Part shown: positions 41,996-52,339 of the stretch, piece by piece
Layout of the letters: each line of letters starts with the position of its first letter
Numbering within the stretch: position 1 is the stretch's first letter
NCBI GenBank assembly: GCA_963575745.1
Contig: CAUYUJ010018893.1
Span: 678,694-742,693, forward strand
Direction of reading: 5' to 3'
DNA: 64,000 nt
DNA from: Prorocentrum cordatum
Lineage: Eukaryota; Sar; Dinophyceae; Prorocentrales; Prorocentraceae
Notes under the pieces: model-generated
Told to the model about the DNA's origin: nothing
What the model saw: only the letters and a program-made list of their open reading frames with translations
The model's database searches: none
Made by a program: the position numbers and the translations under genes

Positions 41996-42635
41996 ATGCT
42001 GAGGCAGGCTGATGCTGAGGCTGAGGCAGGCTGAGGCGGAGGCAGGCTGAGGCTGAGGCCGAGGCTGAAGGCAGACTGAGGCAGAGGCTGATACAGGCTG
42101 AGGCTGAGGCTGAGGCTGCGGCAGGCTGAGGCTGAGGCTGAAGCAGGCGCATGCTGAGGCAGGCTGAGGCTGACGCTGAGGCTGATGCAGGCTGAGGCTG
42201 AGGCAGGCTGAGGCTGAGGCCGAGGCTGAAAGCAGACTGAGACTGAGGCTGAAGCAGGCTGAGGCTGAGGCTGAGGCAGGCTGAGGCTGAGGCTGAGGCA
42301 GGCTGATGCTGAGGCAGGCTGAGGCTGAGGCTGAGGCTGAGGCAGGCTGAGGATGAGACCGAGGCCGACGGCAGACTGAGGCTGAGGCTGAGGCAGGCTG
42401 AGGCTGAGGCAGAGGCAGGCTGAGGCTGAGGCTGAGGCAGGCTGATGCTGAGGCAGGCTGAGGCTGAGGCTGAGGCTGGCTGAGGCTGAGGCAGGCTGAG
42501 GCTGAGGCCGAGGCTGAAGGCAGACTGAGGCTGAGGCTGAAGCAGGCTGAGGCTGAGGCTGAGGCAGGCTGAGGCTGAAGCAGGCTGAGGCTGAGGCTGA
42601 GGCAGGCTGAGGCTGAGGCTGTGACTGCGACTGCC
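41996..42635 (+). repeat. GCTGAG hexamer array
   Basis: About 640 bp of GGCTGAGGCTGAGGCAGGCT. A 60-70-bp higher-order pattern is marked by AGGCAGACTGAG and GCTGATGCTGAG. Read on - it gives Ser/Leu/Ala-rich frames, including a 341-codon frame, taken as an artefact. Confidence 0.95.
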
Positions 42636-43040
42636 GTTGCCACTGCGACTGTCATCGCGAATGCGAATACGACTGCGAGAACAGCAGAATTCTACAAGTG
42701 GATTCTCATCTGAATATTAAGGGGAATGCTTCCAGATATACTCCTACACATCGCTGTTAGGTTGCTTTGCCGGGATAAGTTTACTTTTGCACTGTTCGCA
42801 ACACGTGCCTAATGAAAATGTGAGTTTTTTACGTCTGTGGTCTACTCGTTCGTGTCTAGTGAAATAAGGTCACGCTGCGTTACGTGGCGGGCGCCTACTA
42901 TTTGACCCCTCTTTTTTGTAGTGTCCCTCTCTTCGCCGCCCTAGCCGCGGCGCCTGCCGGGTACCTTTGCGCCCAGCCATTTGCATTGCCACTTCAAAAG
43001 CGCAAGACGCGTACGCGTAAGGTCTGGCCAACACAAAAGG
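42636..43040. other. No gene seen
   Basis: Apparently single-copy, including an AT-richer stretch around 42690-42870. No motif recognised. Confidence 0.4.
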
Positions 43041-43245
43041 AAGAGGAGGAGGACAAGGAGGAGGAGGATGAAGAGGATGACAGGGGGGGAGGAGGAGTGA
43101 GGGGCGGCGGCGGCGGAGGAGGAGGAGGAGGCGGAGTCGGAGGCGGAGGCGGAGGCGGAGGCGGGTGCGGAGGAGGAGGAGGAGGAGGAATTTGATGAGG
43201 AGGACGAGGAGGAGGAACAGGTTGATGAGGAAGAAACCGAAGCAC
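43041..43245 (+). repeat. (GGA/GGC)n purine tract
   Basis: GAAGAGGAGGAGGACAAGGA through GGCGGAGGCGGAGGCGG to GAGGAGGACGAGGAGG. Confidence 0.95.
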
Positions 43246-43432
43246 ATTCATAATATCACGAATGATGCGATGAATGACAAAAGTGATGATACGAGCCAAA
43301 GTGGCAATCATAATACTATGAGGAATATGAATAATTCTTCACGCTTCGCGTATCCCCACCAGCCCATCCCCAAACAGCAACTCCAGCGAAGCATGCCGAC
43401 AGTCGTGTTTTTCAGGCGCATTTCTGCCTGCT
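43246..43432. other. AT-richer spacer between GGA and AGT arrays
   Basis: Words like AATACTATGAGGAATATGAA resemble the AT-rich islands beside other GGA tracts (44341-44635, 50545-50877). Confidence 0.5.
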
Positions 43433-43551
43433 CTCGAGCAGTAGTAGTAATAGCACTACCAGTAGCAGTGGCACTAGCAGTAGCAGTAGCAATAGCAGTA
43501 GCCGTCGTAGTAGAATTAGTAGTGGTAGTAGTAGTAGTAGTAGTAGTAGTC

Positions 43552-43582
<31 letters not shown>

Positions 43583-43648
43583 CAGAAGTAGCAGACGTAG
43601 CAGTAGTGGTCGTAGAAGAAGAAGAAGAACTGACAGTAGTAGGGGTGA

Positions 43649-43703
<55 letters not shown>

Positions 43704-43713
43704 CGTAGTAGTC

Positions 43714-43774
<61 letters not shown>

Positions 43775-43845
43775 CAATAGTAGTAGCAGTAGCAGTAGCA
43801 GTAGCAGTAGCAGTAGCGGTAGAAGTATGAGTAGTTGTTGTTGTA
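43433..43845 (+). repeat. (AGT)n microsatellite
   Basis: About 410 bp of GTAGTAGTAGT with AGC variants at both ends. Continues as degenerate TCG/GTC triplets to about 43912. Val-rich (+) and Leu-rich (-) frames are artefacts. Confidence 0.97.
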
Positions 43846-43915
43846 GTAAGAGTCGTGGTGGTAGCGGTGGGAGTAGCGGTAGAAGTCGTAGTCGTTGTCG
43901 TTGTCGCAGTGCTTG

Positions 43916-44110
43916 GGGATATACTAGGGCCTTCTTGGCGATATGTGGAGACATTTTGGGGATATACTAAGGCCTTCTGGGCGATATGTTGGAGGTCTCG
44001 GAGCCCTTTGCGGGCTCTCCCGGGGCGCTCTTAGGGCCCTCTTGGGGCTCTTTGGGAGGGGTCTGGGAGGTATCTTGGGGCCATCTTTCGGGCGATCGAT
44101 CTCAGATGGG
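43916..44110 (+). repeat. Degenerate CTTGGGG repeat with a short duplication
   Basis: GGGATATACTAGGGCCTTCTTGG is echoed about 50 bp later as GGGATATACTAAGGCCTTCTGG (both with GGCGATATGT). Then CTCTTAGGGCCCTCTTGGGG-type words follow. Confidence 0.7.
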
Positions 44111-44340
44111 GCGAGCATTTTTCTCCCCCCCCCCGTCGGGGCCACGATCCTCGTGAGGGGTGTCGATTTTAGCCCTCCCAGGAGTCGAAAAAAAACCCTC
44201 CGACCACCCGCGGAAGGACCTCTCCAGGCCCAGGGGGAGGGGGTAGGGGGAGGGGTAAACCCCTCCCCGAAGGGGAAGAAGGGGGTTGAGAACAGAGCGG
44301 GCTCTCTAAACCACTCACGCCCAAAGGGCTGGTGGGATTC
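44111..44340 (+). repeat. Satellite fragment plus module Z, copy 2
   Basis: GGGGCCACGATCCTCGTGAG at about 44139 is one fragment of the 89-bp satellite in reverse orientation. Module Z follows: CCAGGCCCAGGGGGAGGGGG, GGGGAGGGGTAAACCCC, CGCCCAAAGGGCTGGTGGGA, matching 16180-16290. Confidence 0.7.
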
Positions 44341-44635
44341 TACGACGAGTATTAATTATACGACTAATGCTAATGTGAGTATTAATAAAACTAAGCAAGG
44401 TACACATAATCATTGTACAAACCGACACGGAATACTGCTAAGACTAACGCTAGCCACAAACAGATCAGTAACATTGATAGTACTATTAATGCCACGTATG
44501 ATGATACACATACGAATAATCATATGATTACTAACACATACTAGTACCACTAAAATTACAAATCAGAAAGGTAATACTGAGAATGGTACGACGGACGATA
44601 CGAACCCATGGGCAATACTGCTAATACTAATACGA
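44341..44635. repeat. AT-rich island with AATACTAATAC words
   Basis: TAATTATACGACTAATGCTA, GAGTATTAATAAAACTAAGC and ATACTGCTAATACTAATACG. Strongly AT-rich relative to the surroundings, immediately next to a GGA tract. A similar island precedes the GGA tract at 50876. Confidence 0.7.
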
Positions 44636-45172
44636 AGACGAGGAGGAGGAGGAGGAGGAGGAGGAGGAGGAAACGGAGGAGGAGGGTGAGAGGGCGGATG
44701 ATGAGGTGGAGGAGAGGGATGAGGAAGAGGAGGAGGAGGAGGAGAGGAGGAGGAGGAGAGGAGGATAGAGGAGGAAGACGAAGAGGAGGATGAGGGGGAA
44801 GAGAGGAGAGAGGAGGAGGAGGAGGAGGAGGAAACGGTGGAGGGAGCAGGAGAAGGAGGATGAGGAGGAGGAGGAGGAGACGGAGGAGGGAGGAGGAGGA
44901 GGGGACAGGGAGGAGGAGGAGGAGGTGGAGGAGGAGGAGGACGAGGACGAGGACGAGGAGGTCGAGGAGGAGCAGGAAAAGGAGGAGGAGGAAGAGGAGT
45001 GGTGGCAAGAGGAGCAGGAGGAGGAGGGGGAGGAGAAACATACTATACACACGAATACGAGGACTAGGAGGAGGAAAGGGAGGAGGAGGTGGAGGAACAG
45101 GAGGAGTTGGAGAAGGAGGAAGAGGAGGAGGAGGAGGAGGAGGAGGAAGAAAAAGAAGATGAAGACGAGACC
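44636..45172 (+). repeat. Long (GGA)n purine tract
   Basis: Over 500 bp, nearly all GAG/GGA/GAC, with one short interruption at about 45040-45060 (ACATACTATACACACGAATA). Confidence 0.95.
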
Positions 45173-45244
45173 GACAACGAATACTCATATGACTAATGAT
45201 GGTAATACTAGGAATATTCAGACTACTACGAATAATAGGAGTAA
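45173..45244. other. AT-rich edge between GGA tract and M4
   Basis: Words ACTAATGATGGTAATACTAG and ACTACGAATAATAGG resemble the island on the other side of the tract. Confidence 0.6.
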
Positions 45245-46084
45245 GCAACATGATCGACCCACGACTCCGGAAAGAACTATAGAACTGCAAGGCATGTCAA
45301 CGGTTCAAAGACACTTGCTTGGGCGACGGGCAAACGCAATGTTGAGTGTATGGGTATTGATGTACCGTGCCGAGGGCTGTGCTGTGCAGCGCCGTGCTGA
45401 ATTGCGATGTGCCATGTCGCGATTGTGCTCTATAGCGTTGTGAGCCGAGTCCTCCTGTGCATCCGAGTCCTGACCGAACTGATCTGGATCTGCAGCTCGC
45501 TGCCTCAGCAAATAGTAGCTGCCCCACAGCTAATTGACAGGGGAACATGCCAGGAGAAGGCGCCGCGGAACGTCCTAAGGGACGTGCCATGCGACGTGCC
45601 AAGGGACGTGCCACGGGGACGCACCGCGGAAACGTGCCGAGGGGACGCGCTACGGAACGTGCCAATGGACGTGCCACGGGACGTGCCACGGGACGCTCCG
45701 CGCGACGTGCCAGGGGGACTCGCCACGGGACGCGCCACGGAACGTGCCACGAAACGTGCCAGGTTGCAATGCTGAGTGTATCGATGTTGATGTACCGTGC
45801 CGAGGGCTGTGCTGTGCTGCGCCGTGCTGAACTGCGATGTGCCATGCCGCGATTGTGCCCTATAGCGTTGTGGATCGAGTCCTCCTTTGCATCCGAGTCC
45901 TGACCGAATTGACTTGGATCTTAAGCTCGAGCTGCCTCAGCACATAGTAGCTGCCCCCGACAGGAGGCCATGCCAGGAGGACGCGCCGCGGAACGTCCCA
46001 AGGGACGCGCCAGGCGACGCACCGCGGGACGTGCCACGGGGACGCACCGCGGGACGTGCCGAGGGGACGCTTTACGGCACGTTA
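45245..46084 (+). repeat. M4/M3 higher-order repeat, two units
   Basis: Starts AACATGATCGACCCACGACT. TGAGTGTAT anchors lie near 45340 and 45770. A third M4 is cut at about 45960, and M3 ends at about 46083 where the 64-bp array begins. Confidence 0.9.
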
Positions 46085-46775
46085 AAATACGTGGTCCTTG
46101 CTCGGGACAACCATTTTAGATATCCCTCTGGATGGCCTGGACACTTAACAACAAATGGTGCCAGCTCGGAACACCATTTTCTATACACTCCTGAAAAACC
46201 TGCACGCGTGAAAACACGTGGTCCTTGTTCAGAACAAGCATGTTCGATACGCTTTGGGTGGCCTGGACACGTGAAACCACGTGGTTCCAGCTCGGGATCA
46301 CCATGTTCGACACCTCATGGGTAGCTTGGACACGTAAAAGCACCTGGCTCCAGCTCAGGACCACCTTGTTAGATACCCCCCTGGGTGGTGTGGACACGTG
46401 AAAACACGCGGTTCAAGCGCGGGGCCACCGTGTTAGATACACCCTCTGGGCGACTTGGGCTCGTGAAAACACGTGGCTCCAGCGCGGGACCACCATTTCA
46501 GACACCCCTGGGTGGCCTCGACAGGTGAAACACGTGGTTCCAGCTCGGGACCAACATGTTAGATAGCCCCCTGGGTGGCGCGGACACGTGACAACACGTG
46601 GCTCCAGCGCGGGGCCACCATGTTAGATACGCCCCATGTGTGGCCTGGACATGGGAAAACGTGGTACCAGCTCGGGACCACCATGTTAGATACCCACCTG
46701 GGTGCCCTGGACACGTGAAGCGACGTGGTTCCAGCTCGGGCAGAACATGTTCGATACCCCCCTGTGTGGCCAAGG
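46085..46775 (+). repeat. Module M1 array, about 62-65-bp units
   Basis: About 11 units of CCATGTTAGATACCCCCCTG, GGTGGCCTGGACACGTGAAA and ACACGTGGTTCCAGCTCGGG type. Confidence 0.93.
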
Positions 46776-47089
46776 GAATCCGGAACAACAAGCGAATTTG
46801 TCGAGACATCCTCGAGATTTCTGCGCGCGGGACGCGGCACGCGCGAGAAATCCTCGGAATTCCTGCGCGCGGGACGTTTTTCCGCGTCGCGGTCGGGGCT
46901 CCAGATTTTATGGTTTTTGTTAGAGGATCCTGCTAAAAATGCCCCGCGTTTTTTTTACGAAGGAAAACAGTGGTCTGCGGACTCCGTTATTTATCGAGGA
47001 TGCGAGATGGGGGGCAATTTGTCTTCGAGCGGGCACGCGACAAACGCACTTGCTCAACTGCAAATTCACACTTTACCTTGTACTTTATC
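46776..47089 (+). repeat. Module M6, copy 1
   Basis: AAGGGAATCCGGAACAACAA, CGAGACATCCTCGAGATTTC, TGCGCGCGGGACGCGGCACG, GAGGATCCTGCTA, TTATTTATCGAGGATGCGA and TCGAGCGGGCACGCG. Collinear with 50125-50449. Confidence 0.9.
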
Positions 47090-47218
47090 GCGAATAATTC
47101 CGCCGGCCCTACAGCCGTCGGGTCGGGGGGGAAACAGCGAAAAGAAAACCCTGGGCTTGAGATCTTTCCCGGAATATGAAGAAGAACAGTAATGACAATA
47201 ACAAACAACACATACAAA
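47090..47218 (+). repeat. Module M5
   Basis: CGCCGGCCCTACAGCCGTCG, GAAAACCCTGGGCTTGAG, TTTCCCGG. Leads directly into M4 at 47219. Confidence 0.8.
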
Positions 47219-48988
47219 ACATGATCGACCCACGAACCCGGAAAGGAACATAGAAATCTAAGGATGGTACCGCTTTAAAGATACCTGATTGGACTATGGG
47301 CAACTGCAATGCTGAATGTATCGGTCTTGATATACCGTGCCGAGGGGTGTGCTGTGCTGCGCCGTTCTGAATTACGATGTGCCATGCCGCGATTGTGCTC
47401 TGTAGTGTTGTGGATAGGGTCCTCCTTTGCATCCGAGTCCTGGCCGAATTGATCTGGATCTTAAGCTCGAGCTGCCTGAGCACATAGTAGCTGCATCACA
47501 GCTAATTGACAAGGAGGCATGCTAGAAGGACGCGCCGCGGAACGTTCCAAGGGACGCGCCAGGCGACGTGCCAGGGGACGTGCCACGGGGACGCACCGCG
47601 GAAACGTGCCGAGGGGACGCGCTATGGAACGTGCCAATGGACGTGCCACGGGACGTGCCACGGGACGCTCCGCGCGACGTGCCAGGGGGGCTCGCCACGG
47701 GACGCGCCACGGAACGTGCCACGAAACGTGCCAGGTTGCAATGCTGAGTGTATCGATGTTGATGTACCGTGCCGAGGGGTGTGCTGTGCTGCGCCGTGCT
47801 GAACTGCGATGTGCCATGCCGCGATTGTGCCCTATAGCGTTGTGGATCGAGTCCTCCTTTGCAACCGAGTCCTGACCGAACTGATGTGGATCTGCAGCTC
47901 GCTGCCTCAGCGCATAGAAGCTGCCCCAGAGCTAATTGACAGGGGAACATGCCAGGAGGACGCGCCGCGGAACGTCCCAAGGGACGCGCCATGCGACGTG
48001 CCAAGGGACGTGCCACGGGGACGCACCGCGGAAACGTGCCGAGGGGACACGCTACGGCACGTGCCAATGGACGTGCCACGGGACGTGCCACGGGACGCGC
48101 CGCGCGACGTGCCAGGGGGACACGCCACGGGACGCGCCACGGAACGTGCCACGAAACGTGCCAGGTTGCAATGCTGAGTGTATCGATGTTGATGTACCGT
48201 GCCGAGGGGTGTGCTGTGCTGCGCCGTGCTGAACTGCGATGTGCCATGCCGCGATTGTGCTCTGTAGTGGTGTGGATAGGGTCCTCCTTTACATCCGAGT
48301 CCTGACCGAATTGACTTGGATCTTAAGCTCGAGCTGCCTGAGCACATAGTAGTTGCCCCAGAGCTGATTGACAAGGGGACATGCTAGGAGGACGCGCCGC
48401 GGAACGTTCCAAGGGTCGCCAGGCGACGTGTCAGGGGACGTGCCATGCGGACGCACCGCGGGACGTGCCGAGGGGACGCGCTATGGAACGTGCCACCAAT
48501 AGACGTGCCAGGGGACGTGCCAGGGGACGCGCCGCGCGACGTGCCAGGGAGACTCGCCACGGGACGCGCCACGGAACATGCCAGGAATCCCGCCAGGTTC
48601 AATGATGAGTGTATCGATTTTGATGTACCGTGCCGAGGGGTGTGCTGTGCTGCGCCGTGCTGAACCGCGATGTGCCATGCCACGATTGTGCGATATATAG
48701 CGTTGTGGATCGAGGTTTCCTTTGCATCCGAGTCCCGGACTGGTCTGGATCTTAAGTTCGAGCCGCCTGAGCACATAGCAGCTCCCCCAGAGCTAACTGA
48801 CAGGGAATATGCCAGGAGGACGCGCCGCGGAATGTCCCAAGGGACGCGCCAGGCGACGGGCCAGGGGACGTGCACCGCGGGACGTGCCAAAGGGGACGCG
48901 CTACGGAACGTGCCGATGGACGTGCCAATAGACGTGCCACGGGACGTGCCATGGAACGTGCGAGGCGACATTCCAGGGGGCATACGCG
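47219..48988 (+). repeat. M4/M3 higher-order repeat, four units of about 430 bp
   Basis: Anchors at about 47308, 47739, 48169 and 48601 give steps of 430-432 bp. Individual units are very similar by eye, for example the 12-bp block after 47640 and after 48065. This argues for recent amplification or gene conversion. Confidence 0.95.
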
Positions 48989-50124
48989 ACGTGCTTGAGC
49001 TCGGGACAACCATGTTAGATACCCTCCTGTGTGGGACGTGGTTCCAGCTCGGGACCGCCATGTTGGATACTCCCTGGGTGGCGTGGGCACGTGCAAGCAC
49101 GCGGCTCCAACGCGGGACCACCGTGTTGGATACCCATCTGGGACCACCATGTCAGATACCCGCTTGGGTGGCCCGCACACGAGAAACCACGTGCTTCCAG
49201 CGCGGGGCCACCATGCTAGATACCCCTTGGGTGGTTTGGACACGTAAAAACATTGGGTTCCAGTTCGGGACCACCATGTCAGATACCCACTTGGGTGCCC
49301 TGGACACGTGAAGCGAATTGGTTCCAGCTCAGGGCCACCATGTTAGATACCCCCCTGGGTGGCGTGGACACGAAACAAGCACGCGGTTCCAGCGCGGGGC
49401 CACCATTTTAGATACACTTTCTGGGCGACTTGAGCACGTGCAAACACGTGGTTCCAGCGCGGGACCACCGTTTTAGACACCTCCTGGATTGCCTCGACAG
49501 GTGAACACACGTGGTTCCAGCTCGGGACCAACATGTTAGATACCCACCTGGGTGGCCTGTACACGTGAAAACACGTGGCCCCAGCGCGGGACCACCATTT
49601 TAGATGCCCACCTGTGTGGCCTGGACACGGGAAAACGTGGTACCAGCTCGGGACCACCATGTTAGATACCCACCTGGGTGCCCTGGACACGTGAAGCGAC
49701 GTGGTTACAGCTCGGTCACAACATGTTCGATACCCCATTGTGTGGCCTGGACACGTGAAAACACGTGGCTCCAGCTCGGGACCACCATGTTAGATACCCC
49801 CCTGGGCGACCTGGGCACGTGAACACACGCGGTTCAACCGCGGGACCACTATGTTGGATACCCCACTTCTGTGTGGCCTGGACACTAGAAAACACGTGGT
49901 ACCAGCTCGGGACCACTATGTTAGATACCTACCTGGGTGCCCCGAACACGTGAACACACATGGCTCCAGCTCGGGACCACCATGTTAGATAGCCCCCTGG
50001 GTGGCGCGGACACGTGAAAACACGTGGTTCCAGCGCGGGGCCACCATGTTAGATACGCCCCATGTGTGGCCTGGGCACGTAAAAATATGTGGTTCCAGCT
50101 CAGGACCACTATGTTAGATACCCC
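48989..50124 (+). repeat. Module M1 array
   Basis: About 17 units, many with ACACGTGAAAACACGTGGTT. Same junction order as 46085-46775. Confidence 0.93.
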
Positions 50125-50449
50125 CCTGTGTGGCCAAGGGAATCCGGAACAACAAGCGAATTAGGCGAGACATCCTCGAGATTTCTGCGCGCGGGACGCG
50201 GCACGCGCGAGAAATCCTCGGAAATCCTGCGCGCGGGACGCTTTTCCGCGTCGTTGTCGGGGCTCCAGACTTCGTTTTTGTTTGAGGATCCTGCTAGAAA
50301 TGGCCCCGCATTTTTGGTTTTCAAAGGAAAACGGTGGTCCGCGGACCCTGTTATTTATCGAGGATGCGACATGGGGGGCAAACTTTCCTCGAGCGGGCAC
50401 GCGAAAAACGCACTTGTTCAACTGACAAGGTACACTTTACCGTATAATT
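50125..50449 (+). repeat. Module M6, copy 2
   Basis: Same succession as 46776-47089, including AAGGGAATCCGGAACAACAA and TTATTTATCGAGGATGCGA, with only scattered differences. Confidence 0.9.
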
Positions 50450-50544
50450 TTCGCAGAATAGATTCGCTGGCCCTAGAGCCGTCGGTTCCGGGGACAAACA
50501 CGTAAAATAAAACCTTGGGCCGACGCCTTTTCCGGGAAAAGAAA
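50450..50544 (+). repeat. Module M5
   Basis: TTCGCTGGCCCTAGAGCCGT, AAAACCTTGGGCCGACGCC, TTTTCCGGG. Here it is followed by an AT-rich island instead of M4. Confidence 0.75.
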
Positions 50545-50877
50545 TACAACAGTGATATTAATACAATTTACACAGGTAGTAGTACGAATAATAATAATAA
50601 TGCAACGAATAAGAAAACCAATACTACGAAGACGAATGCGACTACTGTCACGAATACAGCAATACTAATGAAACTAAGATAAATCGTACGACGCATATGA
50701 ATAATATGAATAATCGTACTAGTACGAATAACAATCAAAATGCGAATAACAATGCGATGAATCTTAGTAGTGGTAATAAGGATACTATTCATGATAATGT
50801 TGATACTAATACTAAGCAGAATTGCATTCATAATATTCATGAGAAGAAGACGAATGATACTTATAATGGTAATAAGA
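50545..50877. repeat. AT-rich island with AATAATAATAATG words
   Basis: AGTACGAATAATAATAATAA, AATAATATGAATAATCGTAC, AATGATACTTATAATGGTAA. Equivalent in position and style to 44341-44635. Confidence 0.75.
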
Positions 50878-51065
50878 CGAGGAGGACGAGGAGGAGGAGG
50901 ACGAGGAGGAGGAGGACGAGGAGGAGGAGGATAGAGAAGAGGAGGAGGAGAAAGAGCTGGGAGGAGGAGGAGGAGGAGGACGAGGAGGAGGAGGAGGAGG
51001 AGGGGGACGACGAGGAGGAGGAGGAGAAAAAGGAACGAGGAGGAGAAGAGGAGAGAGGAGGAGCC
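50876..51065 (+). repeat. (GGA)n purine tract
   Basis: GACGAGGAGGACGAGGAGGA through GAGGAGGAGGAGGAGGGGGA to GAGAGGAGGAG. Confidence 0.95.
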
Positions 51066-51840
51066 GGACGGGGCGATTCGAGCCGTTCCAGGGCACGCTC
51101 GGTTCTGAACACCTGTGCCCTCCCTTGATATCAGCTCTGTGCCTGCTTGGGCCCCCCTCGTCGCCACGGCTGGATCCGCTTGGAGATCTCGGTCGGAACG
51201 CACCTCGGGCGGGGGATGAGAGCGTTCCGAACCGCTCTCAGAGCGTTCCGCAACGCTCTGAGAAGGCCGCTTCGCCCGAGGTCTCCTCCAGAGACGCAGG
51301 CTCTCGGAGATTCCCGATTTATCCTCGCCTGATTTTATCCTCGCCCTGGCTTCGTGTTAGGGGGAAGGTTCGAGGTCCGAGGCCTTCGGCTTCGGGGTTC
51401 GAGGCTGTAGGGCGTCGTCGTCGTCGTCGTTGTCGTCTCTCTCGATGGTCTTCCAACCCCGCGGTGCTCTCCCGCTGCTGCGCTTCGCCATGAGCGTTCC
51501 GGGGGTGACCGGCTCGTCCCAAACGGTACCGAGGGCATAAGGCTGTACCTGGGGAGGAGACGACGATGATCATTCGGAGCCGCTTCGGGGGAAGTTTTTT
51601 TGGGGGGGTCGAGGGAAAAACACGACGACCATGACCAAGATGTCGAGGGATCTCGGTGACGCCGGTCTTCGTCTTGGTCCTTGCCGGCCGTCGCCGACTC
51701 ACGAGGATGGTCTACGAAGTGACGGTGACCGAGACGGACGACAGCCAAGACCGACGTTGACGTTCGTTTCCGCGTTCAGTCTTGGTCATGGTCACGGTCA
51801 TGGTCATGGTTTTTTTCTTTTTCAGGATGGGTGGGAGGAA
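51066..51840. other. No gene seen; contains a perfect 12-bp hairpin
   Basis: TCTCAGAGCGTT (51236-51247), loop CCGC, then AACGCTCTGAGA (51252-51263) form a perfect inverted repeat. A (GTC)n run lies at 51415-51440 and GGTCATGGTCACGGTCATGG at 51785-51810. No coding motif. Confidence 0.5.
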
Positions 51841-52012
51841 TGAGGAGGAGGAGGAGGAGGAGGAGGAGGAGGAGGAGGAGGAGGAGGAGGAGGAGGATTG
51901 AGGAGGGAGGAAGGGGAGGGAGGGACTGAGGGAGGGAGGGAGGGAAGCAGGGAGGGAAGAGGGAGGGAGGGAGGAGGAGGAGGAGGATCAGGAGGAGGAG
52001 GAGGAGGACGGA
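51841..52012 (+). repeat. (GAG)n then GGGAGGGA tract
   Basis: A clean GAG run to about 51895, then GGGAGGGAGGGAGGGAAGCA-type sequence and another GGA run. Purines on + throughout. Confidence 0.95.
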
Positions 52013-52339
52013 GGAGGAACCCCATTTTCTGTGTTTGCGCACCTCCTATGGCCAGCAATGATGGTTTGGGAGTGGTATGCGCCAACTGTTGCAACAAGAT
52101 GAAATCTGCGTGGTATAATACCTGTTAACATTTCCATGCTCCTCTCTGAGTTGCTGCAGCAACCTTATCCACTGACCGCTGCGGGGGGGGGGCAATTCAC
52201 TGGCAGCCGCAGCAGTCGTTTGGACAGTGGCAGGGCAGTTATGTAGGAGCAGTTACGTAGGAGCAGTTGGAGGATGAGGAGGAAGATGAGGAGGAGGCGG
52301 AGGAGGAGGAGGAACTACCGACCAGTCGGGCTTTCACAA
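52013..52339. other. No gene seen; leader of LINE B
   Basis: Contains GTTACGTAGGAGCAGTTGG duplicated in tandem at about 52236-52270 and a short GGA run (52270-52312). Confidence 0.4.

Noticed and set aside
41630-42655. 341-codon Ser/Leu/Ala-rich minus-strand frame
   Set aside because: Explained by the GCTGAG hexamer and 73-bp repeats.
44556-45290. Pro/Leu-rich and Glu-rich frames on opposite strands
   Set aside because: Both come from the same GGA tract, so neither is evidence of a gene.
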